NCBI RefSeq assembly: GCF_008807015.1
Contig: NZ_CP031700.1
Span: 2,195,014-2,259,013, forward strand
DNA length: 64,000 nt
From: Neisseria zalophi
Lineage (GTDB): Bacteria; Pseudomonadota; Gammaproteobacteria; Burkholderiales; Neisseriaceae
Direction: 5' to 3'
Below the pieces are notes generated by a model. It was not told the DNA's origin and did no database searches. It saw nothing but the letters and a program-made list of their open reading frames with translations. This document shows positions 48,869 to 57,223 of the stretch, in pieces. Both the position numbers and the translations under genes were made by a program. Every line of letters starts with the position of its first letter. The stretch's first letter is position 1.

Positions 48869-49645
48869 ATGGCAAACACATTAAACGAAGTGATTACGGC
48901 TGCCTACTATCTATTTTCCAATTATCATGCAAATCCCCCACTTAATATATGCCAATGCAATAGCTGCATACCTTTAGACGAACAACATAATTTTCTTGCA
49001 ATTCCTTTACGCGAGCTTCCGCCTGAATGGCTACAAAGCTATCTATCGAGCGTTCCACTCAATGATGAATACTCTTATATTCAGGAAGTTAAGCATTTCC
49101 TGCCACGTATTCTTGAATTATTGGCACAAAAAAAAGAATTGGGGGTATTGACTGAAACCACGCTCAGTAAACTTGCCCTAAATCATAATGATTGTTGGAA
49201 CCCTGATGAACAAAAACTCATCCGGCAATTTGCACATGCGTTCACTTCTTCACTTTTTACTGAAGAAGCATGGCAAACCACCTACCGTAGTCATATAGCC
49301 AATTACCTTCTGATGTTTCACTGGGCAGGCCTAAGAATTACCGACGAGCTTACTGCACGCTGGAATGCTTATGCGCACACTTTACCTGCCCTTAGTGATT
49401 TTATTGATATATATCAACATATAAACTGGGAATACAATCGTGTCAGCTGGAAAAAACTACTCCATCTTCCTGATTACTGCCCCCAACGTGATGAGTTTAT
49501 TGCACACATGGATAATTGGTTTAACCAAAAAAATACCCGTCGTATTTTTCATACAGCCTTAGAAGAAGCGCTATTACACAATCGAGAGCCGTCTGAAGAA
49601 ACAGCCCTTTGGGAAAGTGTCTACGACTGGCTGGAATATGAATAA
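48869..49645 (+). CDS. Orphan protein of unknown function
   Basis: 258 residues, open throughout, start MANTLNEVITAAYYLFSNY. I do not recognise a domain. It is acidic and helical, with a cysteine cluster near the N-terminus (ICQCNSCIPLDE, three cysteines) that could bind metal. The remainder is rich in Trp, His and Tyr. There is no signal or membrane segment, so it is probably cytoplasmic. The AT-rich composition and position next to an NTF2-like gene and an N-acetyltransferase mark it as accessory. It resembles in style the stand-alone immunity-like proteins of Neisseria, but no toxin is adjacent. Confidence 0.6.
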   Translation: MANTLNEVITAAYYLFSNYHANPPLNICQCNSCIPLDEQHNFLAIPLRELPPEWLQSYLSSVPLNDEYSYIQEVKHFLPRILELLAQKKELGVLTETTLSKLALNHNDCWNPDEQKLIRQFAHAFTSSLFTEEAWQTTYRSHIANYLLMFHWAGLRITDELTARWNAYAHTLPALSDFIDIYQHINWEYNRVSWKKLLHLPDYCPQRDEFIAHMDNWFNQKNTRRIFHTALEEALLHNREPSEETALWESVYDWLEYE

Positions 49646-49666
49646 TACATGAAATATGTATTTTGC

Positions 49667-50050
49667 TTACTTCGCCTTCGGCGTGGCCTGATAAAACGCA
49701 AACTTCAAATCCTCACCATCTATTTCCCATACCGACACGGCATGGTTGTCCAATTTTTTTAATTGGCCGCCAACCAAAACATCGGCGTTAAACTCAGCAA
49801 ATACCAAAACACAGCCGCCCAAAACACGAACTTCATAAATCGGGTAATCAATCCGCTGATAATCATAAAGGCCGGACTGCACTTTTTCCATAAACGACGA
49901 CAATCCGTCTACTGAGCCGCCGCTATGTACATAACGTAGGCTAGGGCTGCACATCGCCGCAAATTTCTCAAATTGCCCCGCAATCATATAGCCTATTCGT
50001 TTTTTCTCCGCTTCACGGACCATCGCTGCCCAATCTTTAGCCGATTCCAT
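49667..50050 (-). CDS. SnoaL/NTF2-like (DUF4440) protein
   Basis: 127 residues from the ATG at 50050 (AAGGATAAAT upstream); a longer frame to 50089 lacks a ribosome site. The alpha+beta-barrel pattern is seen: AAMVREAEKKRIGYMIAGQF, LRYVHSGGSVDGLSSFMEKV, then strands ending LKFAFYQATPKAK. Members act as small-molecule isomerases/hydrolases or have no known activity. It converges on the orphan gene with 21 bases between. Confidence 0.75.
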   Translation of the reverse strand: MESAKDWAAMVREAEKKRIGYMIAGQFEKFAAMCSPSLRYVHSGGSVDGLSSFMEKVQSGLYDYQRIDYPIYEVRVLGGCVLVFAEFNADVLVGGQLKKLDNHAVSVWEIDGEDLKFAFYQATPKAK

Positions 50051-50305
50051 ATTTATCCTTTCCTTTTCTATCATTCTTACACTTTGCATAACGTATACCG
50101 TTATTATCGTTCCAAATTATCACAAAGATTGTTCTGATTTTCAAAATATTATATTTGCCGACAATATCAATACATGACACATAAAAACACAATAAAATTA
50201 AAAAGATAAATATATTCAACCTACTAAAAAGAAAAACCACTATGATAGGTAAAGCCGCATATCCTAATGAATACGCAATTTGCCTGTTAAATTATTTTTG
50301 GCAAT

Positions 50306-51127
50306 TTAATTGCCCTTAATATAGTTATTGAATAATAACGCTAGCTCGTCTCGGGTGTAATGAGCATTTAATTCGTTTTGCATAATATCAGCAAATTGTT
50401 TAAATTCTTGGATTTCTATCTGTTCTGTATGTGTGTCATAAATTTTAAAATAGCTGCTATCCCTTAGGGAATAAATGGCATCATCCCCCAAGCAAGACAT
50501 AATCAAATGATTACGCCATATAGTTTCGGGATTCATGTAGCAATAAAAATTACTCACTTCAAAATCTGAATCTATATTTGCAATTAAATCAAACTCACTA
50601 ATATTAAATTTCTCTTCTTTTTGAATCATTTGTAGCGTATAAATATCTCTTTGCTCATCCACAGGAAAAACATGATATTGGATGCCCAAGTGGCTCATCA
50701 TAGGCTGAGGGGCATTAAGTTTGAGGACAACGCCGGGGCTGCGGAAACCAACGCCAACATCAATTACATAGGTGTCACCTTGATAAGATAATAAGGTAAC
50801 CCTGTGCGTTAAGGGAATTCTAGGTTTTTCATTATTGACTATTCGTGCCAAATGCTGACCGACTTCAAATCCTTTGGCCTTGAGTACTTCATACATGAGT
50901 TTGTTTTGTTCGAAGCAATAGCCCCCTCTTCTTTTAACCACTAAATTGTTATAAACCGATTCAATATCAATAGGCACCGTTTCGCCCACTAAAATTTTAG
51001 CATTGCCAAAACAGAAAGCTTTTAGATGGGCTTGTGCCAACTGACAAACATCTTCTAAAGTTTTAATATCATCAGTGATGTTTAAAGCTTTTAAATAACC
51101 GTCAACGATTTTTTGAATGTCCATCAT
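50306..51127 (-). CDS. nat: Arylamine N-acetyltransferase
   Basis: 273 residues, normal for NAT. Catalytic triad visible: Cys in KRRGGYCFEQNKL (about residue 70), His in IPLTHRVTLL (about 108) and Asp in YVIDVGVGF (about 124). It transfers acetyl from acetyl-CoA to aromatic amines and hydrazines. The gene is markedly AT-rich, suggesting acquisition. The first ATG (MMD) or the next may be used. No partner genes. Confidence 0.9.
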   Translation of the reverse strand: MMDIQKIVDGYLKALNITDDIKTLEDVCQLAQAHLKAFCFGNAKILVGETVPIDIESVYNNLVVKRRGGYCFEQNKLMYEVLKAKGFEVGQHLARIVNNEKPRIPLTHRVTLLSYQGDTYVIDVGVGFRSPGVVLKLNAPQPMMSHLGIQYHVFPVDEQRDIYTLQMIQKEEKFNISEFDLIANIDSDFEVSNFYCYMNPETIWRNHLIMSCLGDDAIYSLRDSSYFKIYDTHTEQIEIQEFKQFADIMQNELNAHYTRDELALLFNNYIKGN

Positions 51128-51552
51128 AATTTCCGAATTGTTATCTATACATTATCGACATAGTAAAAGTATTAAACTTACACAATCCAATTTTAGATAT
51201 CAGATTTTATAGAGTTTCAATACCGCCATCTTCGATATCAAGACAAATACTATAAAATCACACCCCATAAAACAAGCCTGCCGAATCCTTTCAGACGGCC
51301 ATATATACCATCCGCCCCAACAAAACAACTTAGGCCGTCTGAAATAAATATATTCAATAAGTAAGCACAATAAAAAATGAAAGTACCCGAGCACCAAACC
51401 CCACCGACACATCTACGCCCACCCAGCCGAACAACCTATCTGATAATATATAAAATAATCATTTAGTTTATTAAAAACTTTTTTAAAAATAGCATGTTAG
51501 CAACAAGTTGCTATACAATACAGTTTTTAGAACCTATCCGGCATAACCACAA
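51128..51552. other. Spacer with single uptake sequences
   Basis: About 425 bases without a gene. Uptake-type sequences at 51290-51300 and 51332-51342. The Sel1 protein promoter probably lies near 51495-51530 (TTGCTATACAAT-like). A reverse frame of 70 codons here is not credible. Confidence 0.45.
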
Positions 51553-52971
51553 ATGAATCAAAATACGCCAGAATCACTGTATCAAAAAGGGCATGACATC
51601 CTACTGCACAACCCCAACAACACTGCCCAAGCCATACCCTTTCTCCTTCAAGCAGCCGAAGGTGGGCACATTGAGGCCGCCTTTCAACTGGCCGGTTGCC
51701 TGCTGAGCGGATCAGTCGGCAGAAAACCCGACTACCCCGCCGCCACTCAATGGCTGAAAAAAGCAGCCGAACAAGGCCACCTATACGCCCGCTACAACCT
51801 ACTGCAACTGCGCGCCGCCAACGGCGAACCCTTCGAACAGCAAATCCCCGCCTATACCGATTTAGCCGAACAAGGCATTCTGCAAGCCCAACTGCGCCTG
51901 CTCGAATACTACGCCGACCATAAAAACCCCAAAGCCGTTTATTGGGCAGAAAAAGCCGCCGAACAAGGCCACGGCGAAGCACAAGTCTATCTCGCCAAAT
52001 ACTACCAACAAGCCGCCGAACCCGATCTTGCCCGCGCTCACCAACTACTCACCCAAGCCGCCGACCAAAACATCACCGCCGCCCACTGGCTGCTCGGCAA
52101 CCAATACCGCTACGGCCAATTCGTCGGCAAAGACCTACACAAAGCCATTGAGCACTTCACCCCCGCCGCCCAAGCAGATTTCCAGCCCGCCCAAACCGCA
52201 CTCGGTGAAGTATTACTCGAACTCAACAACAGCGAAGCCGTTGACTGGCTGGAAAAATCCGCCGAGAAAAACGACTGCGACGCCCAAGCCGCAATGGCCG
52301 AACTCTACCTCACCGGAAAATATGTAGAACGCGACTACATCAAAGCCCGCAAATACGCCTCGGCCGCCGCCCGCCGCAGCAACGCCAAAGCCCTGCGCCT
52401 ACTCGGCGACATCTTCCGCTACGGCCTCGGCATCGAAGCAGATGCCAGCGTTGCCCGACACCAATATCAAAAAGCTGCCGAACTCGGCGATATGGCCGCC
52501 CACCACAAACTGCTTTCCGACACCGCCCTCACACACAAAGAAGCATACGAAGAAGCCAAACAGGCCGCCTTAATGTTTCAAAAAGCCGATCAGGCCTACC
52601 AAGCCGCCTTCGCCTGCCACTACGGCCTCAACCGCCCGCAAGACTACCTACTCGCCCGCAAACTCTATCTTCAGGCCGCCGAACTGCACCACAGCAAAGC
52701 CCAAACCAACCTCGGCATGATGTATTACAACGGCCAAGGCGTCGATAACGACCCCGACCAAGCCGCCTACTGGTTTGAACAAGCCGCCAATCAAGGCGAC
52801 ACCATCGCCCAATACAACCTCGCCTGCCTGTATTACCACGGATACGGCGTTATGCCTAACACCCAAACCGCCTGCCACTGGCTGCAAACCGCCATTAATA
52901 ACGGCCACGAACACGCCGCCCAACTCAGGCAGTTACTGGCACAATGGCAAAAACAAACCCCCGCCGCCTAA
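51553..52971 (+). CDS. Sel1-repeat (tetratricopeptide-like) protein
   Basis: 472 residues built of about eleven Sel1 repeats of roughly 36 residues; clear ones are AATQWLKKAAEQGH, AVYWAEKAAEQGHGEAQ, YLARKLYLQAAELHHSKAQ and NLGMMYYNGQGVDNDPDQAA. No signal peptide. Sel1 proteins act as scaffolds for protein complexes; partners are unknown. The coding is GC-richer and more repetitive than the genes on either side. A GGGCGGAT-type inverted repeat follows the stop codon. Confidence 0.9.
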   Translation: MNQNTPESLYQKGHDILLHNPNNTAQAIPFLLQAAEGGHIEAAFQLAGCLLSGSVGRKPDYPAATQWLKKAAEQGHLYARYNLLQLRAANGEPFEQQIPAYTDLAEQGILQAQLRLLEYYADHKNPKAVYWAEKAAEQGHGEAQVYLAKYYQQAAEPDLARAHQLLTQAADQNITAAHWLLGNQYRYGQFVGKDLHKAIEHFTPAAQADFQPAQTALGEVLLELNNSEAVDWLEKSAEKNDCDAQAAMAELYLTGKYVERDYIKARKYASAAARRSNAKALRLLGDIFRYGLGIEADASVARHQYQKAAELGDMAAHHKLLSDTALTHKEAYEEAKQAALMFQKADQAYQAAFACHYGLNRPQDYLLARKLYLQAAELHHSKAQTNLGMMYYNGQGVDNDPDQAAYWFEQAANQGDTIAQYNLACLYYHGYGVMPNTQTACHWLQTAINNGHEHAAQLRQLLAQWQKQTPAA

Positions 52972-52985
52972 TCATTCAAACAAAC

Positions 52986-53102
52986 GGGCGGATATACAAT
53001 CCGCCCCTACAAACGGCACAGGCCGTCTGAAAACATATCCCACAAGAACCACCATCAAAAACAATCCAACCCCATCCGTAGGGGCGGATTGCATATCCGC
53101 CC
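52986..53102. repeat. Inverted 25-bp repeat after the Sel1 gene
   Basis: GGGCGGATATACAATCCGCC... at 52986-53010 and its reverse complement at 53078-53102 match in 24 of 25 bases. Each arm is itself near-palindromic (GGCGGAT...ATCCGCC). A single uptake sequence lies between them. A shorter relative occurs at 55551-55580. It looks like a small dispersed palindromic element and may also work as terminator. Confidence 0.85.
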
Positions 53103-53172
53103 GCGCTCACACCCTAACAATGCCAACCAATACCTACCCCTACCAAAACCCCTACCCTCAACAAAAATCAAC

Positions 53173-53250
53173 CATAACTGACAAAAAACGTCGCATGACA
53201 AAAAAATAAACTTCCTGCCGCGCAGAAAGTCACATAACCGACAAAAAACG
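53173..53250 (+). promoter_or_regulatory. Paired 18-bp direct repeats upstream of the pilin promoter
   Basis: CATAACYGACAAAAAACG occurs at 53173-53190 and 53233-53250, exactly 60 bases apart, with a third partial copy (CATGACAAAA) near 53194. Each has GACA (TGTC on the other strand), the core of PilR sites in Pseudomonas. Placed 125-200 bases upstream of the sigma-54 promoter, these are candidate enhancer sites. Confidence 0.6.
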
Positions 53251-53373
53251 GCACATTTTGCATAAAAAAATCTTATCAGCATAACGCCAATATCATTTAA
53301 ATTCCTTTTTCATAAAATTTAAAACGAATAAAAACAATAAAATAAAAATAAAAATCACAAAATTTAACAATAT

Positions 53374-53390
53374 GGCACAGGCATTGCTTA
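53374..53390 (+). promoter_or_regulatory. Sigma-54 promoter of the pilin genes
   Basis: TGGCAC, five bases, TTGCTT: a full match to the -24/-12 consensus (TGGCAC-N5-TTGCW). It lies 168 bases before the first pilin ATG, giving a long leader. Pathogenic Neisseria have lost RpoN control of pilE, whereas commensal species have been reported to use it. Confidence 0.85.
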
Positions 53391-53557
53391 ATACTTAGCA
53401 ACCGCAACAGGCAACGCAACAGCAACGCTGAAAACGGTAAGCAGTATTCCTCTTCTTTTGATTAAAGCAGTACCCGCAGTAACAACGTGCCAAGCACATT
53501 ACGGTTTACATAATACAAACATAATACTTTTTAAATTTTTTAACTGGAGTTTTAAAC

Positions 53558-54106
53558 ATGAAAGCAATGCAAAAAGGTTTTACATTAATCGAGTTGATGA
53601 TCGTAGTAGCGATTATCGGTATTTTGGCAGCCATCGCCCTGCCGGCCTACCAAGACTACACCGTTCGCGCCAAAGTTTCCGAAGCTTTGCTAGCAGGATC
53701 TTCGCCTAAATCTGTTTTATCTGAAGCATTCCAAACAGACGGTATTTCAGGTATGACTGCTGCCGCTAAATCTTTCAATAAATCAGGTGGTACAAATGGT
53801 GCTAGCTATAACTCCAAATATGTTAATGCAGTTGAAATTGCTGAAGCAACTCCTTGGAAAATTACTGTATCATTAAAAGCTACCGAAGCAAACGGTATTC
53901 CGACTGGGTTAAATAATAAAAAATTATATTTGTATCCTCTTGTAAACAATGTAGCTCCAACAGCAACCTCTACTGGTTCTATTGACTGGGCATGTACCTC
54001 TGCTGCAGCTGAAACCGCAACAAAACGTTTTGGTTCTGGAGCCAAAGTAGCGGCTGATGCTACAAATGGGTTACCAGCTAAATATGCTCCGTCTGAGTGC
54101 AAATAA
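53558..54106 (+). CDS. pilE: Major type IV pilin
   Basis: 182 residues. A short prepilin leader of 7 residues (MKAMQKG) precedes [20 protein letters not shown], with the invariant glutamate at mature position 5. The C-terminal disulfide loop runs from the cysteine in DWACTS to the one in PSEC. PilD would cut after Gly-7 and methylate Phe. Strong GGAG-type ribosome site (AACTGGAGTTTTAAAC). The mature domain differs from pathogen PilE and is slightly longer. Followed by a hairpin and a second pilin. Confidence 0.95.
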   Translation: MKAMQKGFTLIELMIVVAIIGILAAIALPAYQDYTVRAKVSEALLAGSSPKSVLSEAFQTDGISGMTAAAKSFNKSGGTNGASYNSKYVNAVEIAEATPWKITVSLKATEANGIPTGLNNKKLYLYPLVNNVAPTATSTGSIDWACTSAAAETATKRFGSGAKVAADATNGLPAKYAPSECK

Positions 54107-54143
54107 TCTAAACTTTCTACCTTTATAAATATAAATAAAAGTT

Positions 54144-54180
54144 TACCCAAGAACTGTAGCATTGGTTCTTGGGTATTTAT
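54144..54180 (+). terminator. Hairpin between the two pilin genes
   Basis: TACCCAAGAAC and GTTCTTGGGTA form an 11-base perfect stem with a 10-base loop, followed by TTTAT. The short T tract suggests partial termination, which would make the first pilin more abundant than the second. Confidence 0.75.
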
Positions 54181-54194
54181 CTAAGGGAAACATA

Positions 54195-54755
54195 ATGAAT
54201 ACAATATCTCCCCCTATGATCCCAACTAAATATAAAAATAGCCTAAACGGCTTTACTTTAATTGAGTTGATGATTGTGGTAGCCATAATCGGTATTTTAG
54301 CAGCCATTGCCATTCCTGCTTATAGCCAATATACCGTTAGGGCAAAACTGACGGAGGGAATTATTGCAGCTTCCCATTTAAAAACCTCAGTCATCGAATC
54401 TTATGTAAAAGGGGGCATGGTTGAAGTAAGCTCATTAGCCAAAGGACATAATGCCATACCGGCAGAAGAAAAAGGTTCCAAATATATTGCAGGCACATTT
54501 ATTGATGAGAAAACAGGTGCCATTACGGTTCAACTATCTTCAGAAGATAAAGCCTCGTTACCGGGAGATGCACAAGGGCGTACATTGGTTTTTACACCAT
54601 TTATGAACAAACAACCTTTATCTAATGCAATTGCCTATTCGGGTGTAGACTGGGCTTGTGCGTCTGATTCAGCAGAAACAGCCCAAAGCCGTGGTTTTAC
54701 CAATATGAAAATGGGCACATTACCTGGAAAATACGCCCCTTCTGAATGCCGTTAA
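54195..54755 (+). CDS. Second type IV pilin with long leader
   Basis: 186 residues from the ATG at 54195 (AAGGGAAACATA upstream; an earlier start at 54162 lies inside the hairpin). The leader is unusually long, 19 residues to the glycine before [20 protein letters not shown]. The C-terminal cysteine loop (VDWACAS to PSECR) is like that of the first pilin, but the middle differs strongly (about a third identical by eye). It may be a minor or alternative pilin. Confidence 0.9.
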   Translation: MNTISPPMIPTKYKNSLNGFTLIELMIVVAIIGILAAIAIPAYSQYTVRAKLTEGIIAASHLKTSVIESYVKGGMVEVSSLAKGHNAIPAEEKGSKYIAGTFIDEKTGAITVQLSSEDKASLPGDAQGRTLVFTPFMNKQPLSNAIAYSGVDWACASDSAETAQSRGFTNMKMGTLPGKYAPSECR

Positions 54756-54774
54756 ATCATACGGAATTTTTATC

Positions 54775-55548
54775 ATGAACAATATAACTATAAGCCGCCG
54801 ACATTTTGCCACTAAAGCATTTTTTACCCATTTAAGTATTAGCTTATTAATTGCCCTACTAATCAGTTTAATAGTATTTCAAATATGGTATCCCAACCCC
54901 TACTATAAAATGATTGGCAGCCTGAAGCTAATGGGACTGATAATGCTTGTAGATTTAGTATGCGGCCCCCTACTGACGCTAATTGTGGCAAACCCTGCCA
55001 AACCCAAAAAAGAACTCATTCGCGACTTCGGTTTAATCGGTATCATCCAATTGGCTGCATTATGCTACGGACTGTATGCTTTAGCACAATCCCGTCCGGT
55101 GGCATTGGCTTTTGATAAAGACCGTTTTTATGTTGCTACCGCCGTAGAAATCGAACCCGATCGCTTGGCCAAAGCCCCCGAAGCATTCCGCTCGCTACCC
55201 TTATTTGGCATATATCAGGTCGGCACACGGAATCCAACAAATCAAGAAGAATTTTTGGAGGGTATAAATCTCTCCATGGCAGGCATTCCCCCTGCCGCCC
55301 GCCCCGATTGGTGGATACCCCGTGCGCAAGTGGAAAAAAATATTACTAATGCCAGAATTCCGCTCAAAACACTGCTTGATCAATATCCCGACCGGGCAGC
55401 GGTTATCCGCCAATATTTAAGCAACACAGCAAAAACCGATAATTTGTATTACCTACCGCTCACATCGGAAAAAACACTGGATTGGATAATGGTATTCAAC
55501 GATAAAAATGAAGCCGTTGCCTATGTTCCGGTAGATGGGTTTCAATAG
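54775..55548 (+). CDS. TfpX/TfpZ-type pilin accessory protein
   Basis: 257 residues. Membrane helices near residues 19-42 (LSISLLIALLISLIVFQIW), 50-72 (LMGLIMLVDLVCGPLLTLIV) and 88-105 (LIGIIQLAALCYGLYAL), then a periplasmic domain to the end. This is the family encoded just downstream of pilins in Pseudomonas, Moraxella and Neisseriaceae, where the version is matched to the pilin group and aids pilus assembly. Its start is 19 bases after the second pilin, so they are co-transcribed. Confidence 0.9.
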   Translation: MNNITISRRHFATKAFFTHLSISLLIALLISLIVFQIWYPNPYYKMIGSLKLMGLIMLVDLVCGPLLTLIVANPAKPKKELIRDFGLIGIIQLAALCYGLYALAQSRPVALAFDKDRFYVATAVEIEPDRLAKAPEAFRSLPLFGIYQVGTRNPTNQEEFLEGINLSMAGIPPAARPDWWIPRAQVEKNITNARIPLKTLLDQYPDRAAVIRQYLSNTAKTDNLYYLPLTSEKTLDWIMVFNDKNEAVAYVPVDGFQ

Positions 55549-55550
55549 CC

Positions 55551-55580
55551 AATAGGGCGGATAATTATATCCGCCCTATT
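55551..55580 (+). terminator. Perfect palindromic terminator after TfpX-type gene
   Basis: AATAGGGCGGATA-ATTA-TATCCGCCCTATT: a 13-base perfect stem followed by TC then AATAAAAA. It shares its core with the inverted repeat at 52986-53102. Confidence 0.82.
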
Positions 55581-55600
55581 TCAATAAAAACCTTGCTATC

Positions 55601-56044
55601 TCACGCCATTACAACCATCTGAAACACTTCCCCGCCGATATGAATATCGGCCAGATAGTCCCTACGGTCTTGTGTGCATATAGGCAGGCGGATATTCTTG
55701 GCTGCCCATTCGCCCCCCTCTTGGCGCACCAATTTATAGCGGTTAAAACCCATATCCATATCACGCATAGAAAAACTCACATAAACTTCTTGCGTTTCAG
55801 GCGGCACATTGTTTATCACAATATCAAACGGTGTTTGTGTCGAAACCTGTCCGACAAATTCAACCTCCGCACCATTGGGCAAATGGCAGCCTTTTTGAAC
55901 ATTACATTCGGCTTCTGCCATTACGCGGACATCGGGCTGGCTGTTTTTCCACCACAGCAGCCCGCCGATTTTCACTGCGGCAAAAAGCAGCAATAAAACA
56001 GCAATAAGAATTTTTTGTTTATTCGAACCAAGATTAACAGCCAT
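55601..56044 (-). CDS. Uncharacterised membrane-anchored protein
   Basis: 147 residues. One N-terminal helix (ILIAVLLLLFAAVKIGGLLWW) anchors a periplasmic domain of about 110 residues with three cysteines (AECNVQKGCHLPNGAEV and LPICTQDRRDY). I recall conserved Neisseria hypotheticals of this shape but no known function. It starts right at the stop of the Nudix gene upstream (gap 0), so the two are probably one operon. Confidence 0.8.
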   Translation of the reverse strand: MAVNLGSNKQKILIAVLLLLFAAVKIGGLLWWKNSQPDVRVMAEAECNVQKGCHLPNGAEVEFVGQVSTQTPFDIVINNVPPETQEVYVSFSMRDMDMGFNRYKLVRQEGGEWAAKNIRLPICTQDRRDYLADIHIGGEVFQMVVMA

Positions 56045-56845
56045 TCAGACGGCCTCCGTTTCATCATCAATCAATACGGCATGCGCACCTGCTGCCAGCC
56101 ATAATTTTTGATATTGCCGCACCAAACCGCTATCGGCCAACACCACCAGCGGCACCGCAACACCTTTTTCCAATAATGCACACACGGCCTCGGCAGCGGC
56201 CTGATGCCCAACCTGCCAAACCACCACATCAGCATCTTGCACACGCGGCCATTGGGCGGCATCGGAAATCACTACCCAAACGCTTTCGGCTTCAGGCATT
56301 TTACCGCGTTTGGCTAAGGCTTCTTCGCTAATCAAAATATTTTGATGCTGCGGTTCGGCCAACTCAAACGGTACAACACGGTATTCGCCCATATTATTTT
56401 CACCGTAGAATCCTGTTTTCAGACGGCCTTTTAATGTAGTCGGCACCGCCAATGCGGCCAACAATGGCCCGTTCGCCGGCAACATGGGGGATACATCGAA
56501 ATCACCTGCCCGCTGCCAAGACCATGCCTGCCCTTCCCGCGCCTGAAGTTCGCCCGACCAATCGCCAGCTTCAACACGGTAAAATCTTAAATGCACGCGG
56601 GCGTGTTCATAATCGTGAATTTTGGTCAGCCACGGGCGGGCGCGGTGTATGTGAATACCCAATTCTTCTTCAAACTCGCGTTGCAAAGCCTGAAATTCGG
56701 TTTCCCCCGCTTCAACCTTGCCGCCGGCAAATTCCCAATAGCCTGCATAAGGCTTGCCCTCAGGCCGCGAACTGAGCAGATAACGGCCTTGCGCATCTAA
56801 AACCACACCCGCTACCACGCGGACTAAGGGTCGTGAAACATCCAT
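56045..56845 (-). CDS. Nudix hydrolase (MutT-like) with C-terminal thiamine-synthase-like domain
   Basis: 266 residues. Residues 1-130 are a Nudix domain with the full box GGKVEAGETEFQALQREFEEELGI given in the sequence from about 42 to 65 (GX5EX7REUXEEXGU pattern). Residues 145-266 resemble the TenI/ThiE-like half of long MutT proteins (NILISEEALAKRGKMP; ADVVVWQVG). It should remove 8-oxo-dGTP. The second half lacks recognisable thiamine-phosphate synthase active residues. Confidence 0.85.
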   Translation of the reverse strand: MDVSRPLVRVVAGVVLDAQGRYLLSSRPEGKPYAGYWEFAGGKVEAGETEFQALQREFEEELGIHIHRARPWLTKIHDYEHARVHLRFYRVEAGDWSGELQAREGQAWSWQRAGDFDVSPMLPANGPLLAALAVPTTLKGRLKTGFYGENNMGEYRVVPFELAEPQHQNILISEEALAKRGKMPEAESVWVVISDAAQWPRVQDADVVVWQVGHQAAAEAVCALLEKGVAVPLVVLADSGLVRQYQKLWLAAGAHAVLIDDETEAV

Positions 56846-57223
56846 AGTGTTAACTCTCTGATTTTTGTTAGCCGGAATATACAGAAACGAACCCTTACCG
56901 TCACCTCGACAACCGACAACCCTTCATCTAAAGGAACATATTTTGAAAGCGGAATTATATATCTAGCAATATAGAACTTAAATAAGGCTTACCTTATCAA
57001 AATATATTTGAACTTGTTCTAAACAATCGCCAAGGCCATCTGAAAATAAATTTCATTACATTAATAATATTAATATTTATTGTTAAAAATCATGAAAATA
57101 CAAATATGCTATAATGTCGGGTGTTTATTTTTAATTACAAATTCTTTTCTTATTTGACATTATCTGACGAAATACAGTAAAAAATTTCATAACATACAAA
57201 AAAATTCATTCAAGGAGTTTACT
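56846..57223. other. Divergent AT-rich control region
   Basis: About 380 bases between the Nudix gene and the BCCT transporter. An extended -10 (TGCTATAAT, 57108-57116) lies 108 bases before the transporter start. A single degenerate uptake sequence (GGCCATCTGAA) at 57033-57043. No gene. Confidence 0.5.
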
